Part shown: positions 1 through 8,711 of the stretch, in pieces
Numbering within the stretch: position 1 is the first letter of the stretch
Layout: every line of letters begins with the position of its first letter
NCBI GenBank assembly: GCA_022447685.1
Contig: JAKVAO010000034.1
Location: forward strand, 1 to 26,280
Length of the DNA: 26,280 nucleotides
Direction of reading: 5' to 3'
Source of the DNA: Candidatus Caenarcanales bacterium
GTDB lineage: Bacteria > Cyanobacteriota > Vampirovibrionia > LMEP-6097
Notes under the pieces: generated by a model
What the model was told of the DNA's origin: nothing
The model's database searches: none
Seen by the model: only the letters and a program-made list of their open reading frames with translations
Made by a program: the position numbers and the translations under genes

Positions 1-87
1 TTTAAACTTTTAACCTTGGAGCTGATAAAACAAAAAATGACAAAATTTGGAATTTACACAAAATATTTTACATTACCCTTGGCCCAA

Positions 88-2928
88 TTACCCACTCTGT
101 GCAAGATTTCTCATCTCATCTAATGCAGATTTGAAAACACCATGGAAATTATGTTTGTCTGGATCAACAATGAAATTATAATCTAAATCAGCCCTTCTTG
201 GATTTGCAGTCGTTAGTCCTAGACTTATAGCTGAAACTTCAAGAGCATCCTTGATATATTGTTTAATATTCTCAAGCATAGTCTCATGCTGAGCTGGATC
301 GGCATAAAGTTTTTCAAAGAAACGTTGAAATTTATCTTTTCTTCTTAAATGATCTTTTGCATTAAGTGCAGGGTTCATTCTGTATTGAGCAACATCAGTC
401 GCAATTTTCTTAAAAGTTTTCTCTACTTCTTGATCAGCTTCAAATTGTTTGAGATCCTCCATGTTTCCATCTTTGTGAATATTCTCATTTTCCAGTTTTT
501 CATGGTTTGCTTCTAGTTCCTTTATAAGGTTAGATTGTTGAGCGCTTAAGTTTGTTGTAGTACTTGAGTTTGAATGTTTGCAAACTCTTTCATTATCGAT
601 ACAAGCTAATATGTAAGAAGGAATAATACTTCTTGCACCTGCTGGACTTTGGATATCAAACTTCTCTAAGACCTTTCCATAAAAGTTAAATGCTTCTGTA
701 AAGATCTTTGTCTCTTCTGCTAATAATTCTCTTTGTTGTTTTAGTGATAAGGCTACCCAGTTAGTAGAATTATGAGTTGTAGTATAAAATCTAACAAGTC
801 GTTCATACTCTTTTCCTATTTCTTCTAATTCTGTTTTCGTCGTTTCCATCGTAGTGCCCGTATGCCTTACTCCTGCCGCAAGTGGGGTTACGGTAAATGT
901 TTGAATCGCGCTTTGCATATGAGCTAATAAAAAAGTGAAAGTGCTTATATTATTAACTGGGGCTGTAAATAAATTATCTCTGTATTCAGTTAATTTGACT
1001 TGTCTCATCATTTCATAGATATCTTGTTTGTCTTGAACGGAGACACTGTCTATTGGATTATCTTCAGATAAGTGCTCAAGAGCTATTTGTGCGAAAAGAA
1101 AAATATCATCTTGTAAATCGATACCATTTTCTTCGTAGGAAAATTTATACTGGTCAATAGAACTGACTAACATGTCTCTGAATGCGAACTCTGGATTTGC
1201 TAAAAGCCCATCAGAACTTACATTAAATAAACTTTCATTTACTCTGTCTGCTTCTTCCATTAACTGATTAATCTCACTTTCTGTATCTATGTCAGCATAA
1301 GCAGTATCTGCTTTGGTTTTTACTTTTAGAAGATTATCTCTTATTTCTGTAGCGTTATTTCCTAGATCTTCATAGCAAAATGTAATTGAAGATTCTAAGT
1401 CATCTGGGTTCGTTATTATGTTACCTGTTGAAACACTTCCTATCACAGATGCGATTTGATTAATGCTATTTACAGTTAGGTTACCATTGAGTGATCCACT
1501 GGCGTCGACTAAGTATTTAAGTGGAATAGTTATCTTTTCTTCTTTATTTACATATTCTTCGCCTCTTCTAATAGCCTCATTTAGTGCAGGAATAACATCT
1601 TTAACGGAATCACTAACAGCTTTAATCTTTTTCTTTTCTCTAATATGCTTTGTTACTTCTTTTTGATAATCATCTAAGTGCTTTAAATACTTCTCAACAG
1701 CAACTTTATGATTGTCCCCAATCTCTCTTTCAAAGGGCTCTCTATTGGGTCCATTTGTATTTCCAAGAGGGAATAAAATATCTTTTATTAAACTTAGTCT
1801 TAATTTCTTTAATTCACTTTCTCTATTTTGAGGGGTTGGTAGCGCAAGGATTTGATCTATAGTTAAAACATTTTGAAAGTCAAACCCTGCTGTGGAAGCT
1901 GGATTGTCTGTGATATCAAATTCCTTTGATACTGTCATCTTAAAAATTTTTCTTTGAATATCTAAAACTTCATATCTTATTTTTTGTTGATCTTTATCTG
2001 TCCATTCAAAGTCATCATAGATTTTAGGATCTGCAAACCTAAGGGTGGTTCTCATATCTTTTGAGACTTTCTCCGTTAATTCAGATGCGAGTTTATCATT
2101 ACCAAGCAAATTTTTTATTTGTACATAAAAGGCTCCTGTGAATTCATATTCACCTGTATCTTCTTTGGTGATTGCTTTGATCGTCTTTAAATCACTTGGG
2201 CTGTCGATGGAATCTATTAAACTACTAATACTTCTTAGTTTTTCTAAATCTCTAGAATCTTTTCCTACTTCAGAGTACTGACTATTATCAAATATAAGCC
2301 TTTCTAGATCATTCTTTCTGGATTGTTCTTTAGGACTTAAGTTCGTAACCCCTCTTCTATTTGCCATTAGATTTTTATCTAAGTTTCTTTTAATTAATTT
2401 TTGGGCTTTATGTTGAACTTCTATTAATATTTCATTGCTGTCATCGACATCGATAGCTGGAATTTGTGGAGTTCTTTCACCTAAAGTCACTATTAATTCA
2501 CAGAGCTGTTCTTGTGATTTCCTAAACTCAGGATTACCTGCATTTGTATTTAATAGCTTACTTTCTGGATTCAGAATCATAAAGTCTAGTAATTTATTTA
2601 ATTGATCTAATTCCCCTCCATCTTTACTTGAAAGTTCATCTAGTGGGTTCGGATATACTTTATTCGGACTATGTGGTCCTAGAGAAACCTCTTTCGGGTT
2701 TTTAAATGAAAATCTTTCTTCCTTATCTTCTGGAACACCTTTATTTGTTTCATACTGCACTTTACCCTCACAGAGTTTTGAATGCATGTTACTAATAAAC
2801 TCTCTTTGTTGATTAAGTAATTTTATTTTAGAATTGTTACCAATAGGCATGATCTGGTTTGCACTATTTACTGGTGCACGAGAGACCGTTGGTAATTTTC
2901 TTTCAGCGAGTAGTAATTCTCCAAGCAT
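88..2928 (-). CDS. Large uncharacterised protein, 946 aa
   Basis: I do not recognise a family. The ATG is at 2926-2928 and the stop at 88-90. The product is soluble-looking and mostly helical, with no signal peptide or convincing membrane segment. It has charged stretches around residues 400-440 (KHIREKKKIK) and a probable coiled coil near 800-850. Residues 475-479 read DASGS after a hydrophobic strand (IPLKYLV). This resembles the first metal-site motif (DxSxS) of von Willebrand A domains, but I cannot find the rest of such a domain. The C-terminus contains F-x-G-x-F-x-x-A-L at 928-936, which recurs at the end of the upstream neighbour (3032-6247). A terminator separates the two genes, so this one is probably transcribed separately from the short gap before it. 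The Shine-Dalgarno is weak. Function unknown; the coding call is secure. Confidence 0.9.
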   Translation of the reverse strand: MLGELLLAERKLPTVSRAPVNSANQIMPIGNNSKIKLLNQQREFISNMHSKLCEGKVQYETNKGVPEDKEERFSFKNPKEVSLGPHSPNKVYPNPLDELSSKDGGELDQLNKLLDFMILNPESKLLNTNAGNPEFRKSQEQLCELIVTLGERTPQIPAIDVDDSNEILIEVQHKAQKLIKRNLDKNLMANRRGVTNLSPKEQSRKNDLERLIFDNSQYSEVGKDSRDLEKLRSISSLIDSIDSPSDLKTIKAITKEDTGEYEFTGAFYVQIKNLLGNDKLASELTEKVSKDMRTTLRFADPKIYDDFEWTDKDQQKIRYEVLDIQRKIFKMTVSKEFDITDNPASTAGFDFQNVLTIDQILALPTPQNRESELKKLRLSLIKDILFPLGNTNGPNREPFEREIGDNHKVAVEKYLKHLDDYQKEVTKHIREKKKIKAVSDSVKDVIPALNEAIRRGEEYVNKEEKITIPLKYLVDASGSLNGNLTVNSINQIASVIGSVSTGNIITNPDDLESSITFCYEDLGNNATEIRDNLLKVKTKADTAYADIDTESEINQLMEEADRVNESLFNVSSDGLLANPEFAFRDMLVSSIDQYKFSYEENGIDLQDDIFLFAQIALEHLSEDNPIDSVSVQDKQDIYEMMRQVKLTEYRDNLFTAPVNNISTFTFLLAHMQSAIQTFTVTPLAAGVRHTGTTMETTKTELEEIGKEYERLVRFYTTTHNSTNWVALSLKQQRELLAEETKIFTEAFNFYGKVLEKFDIQSPAGARSIIPSYILACIDNERVCKHSNSSTTTNLSAQQSNLIKELEANHEKLENENIHKDGNMEDLKQFEADQEVEKTFKKIATDVAQYRMNPALNAKDHLRRKDKFQRFFEKLYADPAQHETMLENIKQYIKDALEVSAISLGLTTANPRRADLDYNFIVDPDKHNFHGVFKSALDEMRNLAQSG

Positions 2929-2975
2929 ATACTTATCTATTAATACAAGGTAAATTGTTTTAACTATTTGATAAC

Positions 2976-3005
2976 AAAAAGCCTGCTAAATTTAGCAGGC
3001 TTTTT
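2976..3005 (-). terminator. Rho-independent terminator of the 1071-aa gene
   Basis: This is a perfect 30-bp palindrome: a GC-containing arm GCCTGCTA, a short AT centre and its complement, flanked by five A on the left and five T on the right. Read leftward it lies 27 bases past the stop of the 3032-6247 gene and ends in a T-run, as expected for intrinsic termination. It also isolates the next minus-strand gene, whose start is 48 bases further on. Its symmetry would let it act in either direction, but no plus-strand gene approaches from the left. Confidence 0.88.
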
Positions 3006-3031
3006 AGGTTTGATGATTAGGTTGAGAGATT

Positions 3032-6000
3032 TTAAGCTTTCTTCAGTTTACCAGTCATGGCAGCATCTCTTAATGCATTGAAGAAGTCACCTTGGAAGCC
3101 AGTAGGCATTTCACCTTCTAGTTCTTCATTCCTCGTGAAGATTTCTTTAACGGCTTCCTCTGTTAGACCTGTACTTTGCATAAGTTCAGTGAAACCTTTA
3201 ACTAATGCATTCTTTGCTTCAGTTTGCCATTCTTCATTTAAGCCACTTAAGCTAGAAATATTCATAGTCGTTAGAATTTTATTAATGCTAGTTTGTGCAC
3301 TTTTATCTTTTTCTGGAACATCAAAAAGATCTTCAGTCTGGGATACTGCATTTGTGAATTGCTCATATGACGATTCAGAACCTGTACCTGCGTATTGGAA
3401 GTCTGCAATACTAGAGGTTCTCGTACCTAATATCTCACGATCCAGTGTCCCTTGAATATTTACTGCGATAGGATCCTTAGGATTTTCTGCAAAGTCTGTA
3501 GCAATATTATGAGAGAGTTCAACTAATTTAGATTTTAATAAATCTAGCCTAGCATCTTTAACTTTTTCATTATTGAAGTTATTAGAACTATTATATGTTT
3601 CTTCATTTAGAAGTCCATTGGTTGACTTCTCTAAACTTAGAAATGTCGCAATCGACTGGTTCTTGCTGCTGTATTGCTCTAATGCGTCATTTACATCTTT
3701 CAAGATAGCTTGAATATCTGCAGTTCCTCTTAGATTACCGCCACTAACAAAGGCTGTTCCTGATAAGTTCACAATAGGTCTTGAACCTGTGCTTCCTATA
3801 TTGCTATTAGTAGCAGCAAGCTTACTGTTTTGAGCGATTAGTTTACCTTGGTTCTCAATGTCGTCAGCTTTAAGTTGAGAACTTGCAAGCCTAGCTTTAT
3901 TCCTCAAGTTTTCGAAAGGTGAAGTCTTTAATAACTGATTACCGATTTTAGAATCAAGCATAAGGTCACCACTCTCTCTATCGATTAAAGCTTCTGAAAC
4001 AACGGCTTTCGAGGTATTAGCAATTTTCATATGCTTAGTCGCAAATTTCTGAATATTAGAAAACATTTTCTTTTTAATACTAGTTAAACCATCAGAAACT
4101 TGACTTAAGTCACTTGTAGCAGTTGGAATGATCTTTTCAGTTAGATTGCTAACAGCTTTTACATCATTAGAATTTGCTGGATCAAACTCGACTTCTTGAA
4201 TATCTTGATCTGCAGTTTTAAGAGAGTCTAGAATGCTGTCAATTTGATTGTCAGTGAAGGTTCCACCTTGGCTAAAGTTTAAAGTTCCAACTTTTTCTGC
4301 ATCTAATAATCCTTGAAGACCATTTATAGAACTAGGAGCACCTTCTGCCACTGCTTCTAGGAAATCAGTACTGCCGGCAACATCGTAGTCAAGATTAGTT
4401 GATTTATCATTCAATCTTTCAAGAGCTGTTAAGCCTCTAAAAGTAGTATTGAATGTATGTTTACCTGCTCCTGGTACATCATATTCTAATTCAATGTTTA
4501 CAGGAGTAGGAGAAGGGCCACTAGTATCATTTAATTCACGTTGTCCATGATTTCCTGAGAAAATAGCGGTTGAAGTAGTGTCTAATTTCCTATTAGCGTC
4601 AAGCTGAAAGTAAGTTTTTGCATTCTTTATAGTAGCTGTACCTAATTTACCAGTTAGAACTATATCGTCATTACCGGCTTTAAGTTGCCTTGTGATCTCT
4701 TCTTTAATATTATCTTCTGCTGTAGTTTTTTGAATTGGGGTTTTTGTTGCTTTAGGAAGTGCAGCGTAGATACTATCAAGATCATTAAATGTTAATAAGG
4801 TGTTACCAGCTGTAACTTTGGTTGCAAGCAAGTTGGAATCTGCGTTATGAACAGCTTCCATAACATTTGTAATCTGTTGACCTGGATCTAATAAACCTTG
4901 AACAGCCTTTAACCTACTGCTAACAACTTTAGCTAATAAATCTCTCGTAAGTAATTTACCATCAGCACCTGATTTTCCTATTACTGTAAGAGGAACTTGT
5001 TTAAATACAGGGTTCTTACTACCAGGGTCAAATTTATTTAAAGTGATTTCTAATGATTTCAGAGCATCTAAAGCATTATCTACTTTCGCTCTTTTCAGAC
5101 TAATTTCATTTACGGTAGAGAAGTATGAATCTGAACCTTCAAAGGTACGCTTCATATTTTCTTCAACACCATTAGGTCTGATCGCTTTCATTAGTGATTG
5201 CATAGCTTTACTTGCTAAACCTTTTAGACCAGCTACAGACACACCTAAACCAAAGTTAGAACTGATAGTATCAAAATCTTTAGTTAGAGTGTTATCGATA
5301 TCATCAGATGTTGCTTTGACAACCATTTTTTGGGAATCTTTAGCTGCTTCTCTAATGAATACTTTTTGGATTCGATCAAAATTATTTCTTAAAGCATTGT
5401 TCTTAGATAAAATATCTAATTGTTCTTTATTAAAAGCTCCAGAAGCAATTTTCTCTAATTTAGCTTTAGTATTAGAAACTATCATGTTTGCAAGTGGGTT
5501 CTTACCTAATTTTTTGAACATTCTACCCCAGAGGTTAGTAGAGGAAGTCGCTCTAACAGAAGTACTTCCATCTTCAGCTTCTGTTACTTTTAGTGACTTA
5601 GAATCTATATCACTAGAATCTACTGCACCCATAAGTTTAAGAGCGCCCATCATTTCTTCTTCGTCATTCTTAGCGCTTAACATCGCGATTACACTTTTTA
5701 CTTCTCTTGCATCGATAGCTGGGTTATCGAAGTAACCAGGTAAAAGAGTCTTTAAGTATGATGTAGCATCTTTTTTAGCTGCACTAATTAAAGGATCATT
5801 ATCTGGGTTTTGAACTTCCCACATCGCAAGAGCGATAGTATTAACCTTAGTCGCTAACTCGTTCTCTTCTTTACTTTTAGGATTTAAAATCGTAGCTCTT
5901 ACGCCAGATTTTTGGTCAGTAATATAATTAATACCAGTTTCAAATAAAGTCCTAACATCTTTGATGGCATCTTCGTCATCAGCGAGGACTTGGATATTTG

Positions 6001-6247
6001 TAGATAAGAAACCATTTTCGTTTTCATCAGTTTGGAAGATGTTTTTCGCTTCAATCTTCTCAACAGTTTCTTGGAGCTTATCAGTTGTTGCTGATGTTTG
6101 TTCTTCAGTGTAATTTTTCTTTTTATTTTCCCAATAATTACCACTAGTATGAATTCCAGTCGGCTGACTCTCTTTAGCAGCATTGGTGTGTCTTTCTCTG
6201 ATTTCAGTTAAGCTATTACCTGTTGCACCGTTTATTTCTGTACCCAT
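3032..6247 (-). CDS. Very large uncharacterised protein, 1071 aa
   Basis: No family recognised. The ATG at 6245-6247 follows an AAAGGAA Shine-Dalgarno at good spacing, and a near-consensus promoter lies about 115 bases upstream (6361-6390). There is no signal peptide; a mildly hydrophobic stretch at 332-350 (FGLGVSVAGLKGLASKAM) is more likely an amphipathic helix than a membrane segment. The protein is rich in Ser, Thr, Asn, Lys and Asp. Residues about 525-610 look beta-rich, while the flanks look helical. The tail (1051-1059) reads F-x-G-x-F-x-x-A-L, matching the tail of the 946-aa neighbour. A hairpin terminator follows the stop, so the gene is probably monocistronic. Its size, absence of enzymatic motifs and neighbours suggest a secreted or structural accessory protein, by inference only. 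Confidence 0.9.
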   Translation of the reverse strand: MGTEINGATGNSLTEIRERHTNAAKESQPTGIHTSGNYWENKKKNYTEEQTSATTDKLQETVEKIEAKNIFQTDENENGFLSTNIQVLADDEDAIKDVRTLFETGINYITDQKSGVRATILNPKSKEENELATKVNTIALAMWEVQNPDNDPLISAAKKDATSYLKTLLPGYFDNPAIDAREVKSVIAMLSAKNDEEEMMGALKLMGAVDSSDIDSKSLKVTEAEDGSTSVRATSSTNLWGRMFKKLGKNPLANMIVSNTKAKLEKIASGAFNKEQLDILSKNNALRNNFDRIQKVFIREAAKDSQKMVVKATSDDIDNTLTKDFDTISSNFGLGVSVAGLKGLASKAMQSLMKAIRPNGVEENMKRTFEGSDSYFSTVNEISLKRAKVDNALDALKSLEITLNKFDPGSKNPVFKQVPLTVIGKSGADGKLLTRDLLAKVVSSRLKAVQGLLDPGQQITNVMEAVHNADSNLLATKVTAGNTLLTFNDLDSIYAALPKATKTPIQKTTAEDNIKEEITRQLKAGNDDIVLTGKLGTATIKNAKTYFQLDANRKLDTTSTAIFSGNHGQRELNDTSGPSPTPVNIELEYDVPGAGKHTFNTTFRGLTALERLNDKSTNLDYDVAGSTDFLEAVAEGAPSSINGLQGLLDAEKVGTLNFSQGGTFTDNQIDSILDSLKTADQDIQEVEFDPANSNDVKAVSNLTEKIIPTATSDLSQVSDGLTSIKKKMFSNIQKFATKHMKIANTSKAVVSEALIDRESGDLMLDSKIGNQLLKTSPFENLRNKARLASSQLKADDIENQGKLIAQNSKLAATNSNIGSTGSRPIVNLSGTAFVSGGNLRGTADIQAILKDVNDALEQYSSKNQSIATFLSLEKSTNGLLNEETYNSSNNFNNEKVKDARLDLLKSKLVELSHNIATDFAENPKDPIAVNIQGTLDREILGTRTSSIADFQYAGTGSESSYEQFTNAVSQTEDLFDVPEKDKSAQTSINKILTTMNISSLSGLNEEWQTEAKNALVKGFTELMQSTGLTEEAVKEIFTRNEELEGEMPTGFQGDFFNALRDAAMTGKLKKA

Positions 6248-6529
6248 TTCATCATTTCCTTTTAAATTGAGTTTAAGTGTCTCTAGCTTTACAAAGATTT
6301 ACTCTTTCGTAAGTTGATAATTGAATCTTAAAAATTAGATTGACTCAATTTACTTCAAAAATTATAGCAATACTAAATCGGATATGTCAATATATTATTA
6401 AAGAAAAATAAAAAATATTTCAAATGTTAATAAAAATATAGGAATATTGGGAACTTTTTATCAAATAAAAATAAAAAAGAACTATATAGTATTACAGATT
6501 TCTAGATATGTAGAGATGGTAAGAAAAAT
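6248..6529. other. Divergent intergenic region between the 1071-aa and 698-aa genes
   Basis: This is 282 bases of very AT-rich sequence between two divergent starts. It holds the leftward promoter at 6361-6390. For the rightward gene I see only weak candidates, such as a TATAGT-like -10 near 6482-6492 without a convincing -35. A small palindrome ATTGA-C-TCAAT lies in the leftward leader near 6340-6352. I see no small ORF or RNA gene in it. Confidence 0.5.
6361..6390 (-). promoter_or_regulatory. Near-consensus sigma70-type promoter for the 1071-aa gene
   Basis: On the minus strand there is a perfect TTGACA (-35, plus positions 6385-6390), an 18-base spacer and a perfect TATAAT (-10, 6361-6366). 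The bases TGC just before the -10 give an extended -10. Transcription would start near 6354 and give a leader of about 107 bases before the ATG at 6247. It is the best promoter match I see in the window, which suggests strong housekeeping-sigma expression of this gene. No obvious operator overlaps it. Confidence 0.75.
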
Positions 6530-8626
6530 ATGTCACTAGAATTTTTAACAAAATATGACGTTACATCAGCTAATGAAGAATTAGCAAAAAGAAAACAACG
6601 TATAAATAGAAGTCCAGGTGGCTATAATGATCAAATCCCTGGGCCTCGATCTAAGGATGCTCAAGCTAGAAAAGAACTTTACAATAATAAAATTCAAGAA
6701 CATAAAGATGTAATTAATGATTTTAGGCAATCCTATGTAAAAGCTCAAAATGCTGCTTCTTTATTAAGAGCAAAAGATATAGTGGTTAATAACCCTGATA
6801 AATCAGGTAAAGAATTACTTGCAGAGTTAAATCAATTCCCTGGAATAGTAGAAGCGTTAAATGGAAGCTTCGGTGAGCTTAGTGAAAATAATATAGAAGC
6901 AATTAGAACTGAACTAAGTAATGAAGAATACGGTAAAGGGTTCGGCATAGAAGTTTATGAAAATGATAATGCAAAACAAGAAGGTAATTTATTAGAAAGA
7001 GCAGTTGCCATAGACAAAAAGACGAAAGTTGCTATGGAGAAATTTTTAAAATACTTAGATTCTAAGGATGATGACCTTAATGAGACGAATCTTGATTTAT
7101 GGTTAACTAATAGAGATTTAAAGAAAGAGAGTTTTGATGTTTTTTCAATCTTAGAACTTCTGACTGAAGGTAGTGCTGCGAAGACTGATACTCTTTTCTC
7201 TGAAGTTCAGACTAAAGCTGTAGATCTGTTAAATAAAGCTACAGATAGAAATAGAACTTTAAATGGTTCTAAAGCTTTCGATGCTGATGAAAGGTATATA
7301 AAAGAATCTGATCCAGAAATGGCTTACGTTGAAGCTTTTGTTCATGCAAGATCAGATGCTGAAGCTTTAGATAATTTAACGAAGTTAGTAGAAGCGAAAG
7401 ATAGATCTTCTAGTAGAGGAGGTAAAACTGGTTTCCATATAGTTTCTTCTAAAAAGTTTTATGCAGATTTAGTGAAAGCTTTCGGTGGTAATCAGCTAGG
7501 TGAAGCAAGAGCCTTACAGTTTCAAGAAAAACTGATGAAGCTAACTAATAATTTTATTGAAGGTTCTAAAGCTGATAAAAGTGATTCTAATAGTAGTGAA
7601 CTTAATCATAAAGAAAAATCTTTACTGAAATCAGGTGCCTCTGGAGCTTATAAAAAATTAATAGCAGCGCAAGTAAAGCAGTATAAACAATATAGTGAAA
7701 ATACCACTAGGTTAGAGTTAGAAACTAGTTTGCGAAATTTAAATTTATCGACTACCCAGCAAGCAGATGTCGTTACTACATTTAACAGTCTTTTAGATAT
7801 AGTTTCTAACGACCGTGATGGCCTTGTAGCTAAGCATTTAGAGGGAAGTAGTAGTGATACTCAGACTCTCGTGCAAAATTACTTAGAAGAAGTGAAGTTT
7901 TATAAAGCAAAAATCGCTGCTTTAGATCCAGGTACAGATGAGTATAAAAACATGAATGAAGCTTATGACATGATGGAAGTTGCTTTAAATGACGCTCTTT
8001 CACATGAATACGGGCAGCTTGGTGATAATTTAAGAAATATTATAGGTACGACTATCGGCAAGCATATAATTAAAGATCCTGAGCATGATTCTTATAATAT
8101 CGCTGATCAAACTTTAGACCCTATCTTTAGAGAAGTTATAAATGGTGAGATTCTAAAAGTTGCTAATGACAGAGGAATTACGATAGGAGCTGTTAACAGG
8201 GCAAAGCATGAAAGATTAGAGAAATTTATTGATAATTTAAAAGCTAGATTAAGCGTAGAAACAGATCCTGGTAGGCAAGTTAGAATGCAGAATCAATTAA
8301 GTAAACAAAATGAAATTTATGCTGCACAGAAAACTATACTCGATTTACAAGAAGCTCAAGGCTCTAAAGATTATGATGCTCTCAGGAAAGAGCATAGTAC
8401 TTTATTTGATAAAATTAAGCAGTCACTTAGTGAAATTTTAGAGTCTGTCTATTCAAATACCGGTTTTATGTTTGATGGTCACACTAATCAGACGCAAGTA
8501 TTTATAAATAAAAATAATTCAGATCGCTTAAATAAGCTTAGGGATGGTAATAATAAAACAGCTTTAGACGAGCTAGTTATATCAGCTTATGAAGGTATTA
8601 ATTCTAATAGAAGTCAGATTAATTGA
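6530..8626 (+). CDS. Large helical uncharacterised protein, 698 aa
   Basis: No family recognised. The ATG at 6530 has only a weak purine-rich leader (AGAGATGGTAAG). The stop is TGA, which argues against UGA recoding in this organism. The product is almost entirely charged helix. Probable coiled-coil stretches lie at residues 45-80 and 555-640, and there is a low-complexity Ser/Asp/Lys linker near 345-360. No signal peptide, membrane segment or catalytic motif is visible. It is the first gene of a five-gene plus-strand run ending at 13886; an 85-base gap to the next gene leaves room for an internal promoter. It has no dedicated small partner gene, unlike the two large genes that follow. Confidence 0.88.
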   Translation: MSLEFLTKYDVTSANEELAKRKQRINRSPGGYNDQIPGPRSKDAQARKELYNNKIQEHKDVINDFRQSYVKAQNAASLLRAKDIVVNNPDKSGKELLAELNQFPGIVEALNGSFGELSENNIEAIRTELSNEEYGKGFGIEVYENDNAKQEGNLLERAVAIDKKTKVAMEKFLKYLDSKDDDLNETNLDLWLTNRDLKKESFDVFSILELLTEGSAAKTDTLFSEVQTKAVDLLNKATDRNRTLNGSKAFDADERYIKESDPEMAYVEAFVHARSDAEALDNLTKLVEAKDRSSSRGGKTGFHIVSSKKFYADLVKAFGGNQLGEARALQFQEKLMKLTNNFIEGSKADKSDSNSSELNHKEKSLLKSGASGAYKKLIAAQVKQYKQYSENTTRLELETSLRNLNLSTTQQADVVTTFNSLLDIVSNDRDGLVAKHLEGSSSDTQTLVQNYLEEVKFYKAKIAALDPGTDEYKNMNEAYDMMEVALNDALSHEYGQLGDNLRNIIGTTIGKHIIKDPEHDSYNIADQTLDPIFREVINGEILKVANDRGITIGAVNRAKHERLEKFIDNLKARLSVETDPGRQVRMQNQLSKQNEIYAAQKTILDLQEAQGSKDYDALRKEHSTLFDKIKQSLSEILESVYSNTGFMFDGHTNQTQVFINKNNSDRLNKLRDGNNKTALDELVISAYEGINSNRSQIN

Positions 8627-8697
8627 TCTTAGCAACTTTAATTAAGATTTGTTTATAAGACTGTCAAAGAAATTAATGTATTTACTTTGTATATGAT

Positions 8698-8703
8698 AAG
8701 GAG
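8698..8703 (+). promoter_or_regulatory. Shine-Dalgarno AAGGAG that fixes a TTG start
   Basis: AAGGAG lies 8 bases before a TTG codon at 8712-8714. No ATG or GTG in that frame is nearby, so the ribosome binding site decides the start of the 763-aa gene. The same AAGGAG occurs before the genes at 11019 and 13452, which marks this cluster as using canonical initiation signals. Confidence 0.8.
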
Positions 8704-8711
8704 TAAAGATA

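Noticed and set aside
1..87. Left edge checked for a terminator or gene end after the 946-aa gene
   Set aside because: Only AT-rich sequence without a stable hairpin or coding signal.
5043..5735. 230-codon open frame on the plus strand
   Set aside because: Lies wholly inside the 1071-aa minus-strand gene, has hydrophobic low-quality composition typical of an antisense shadow, and has no ribosome binding site.
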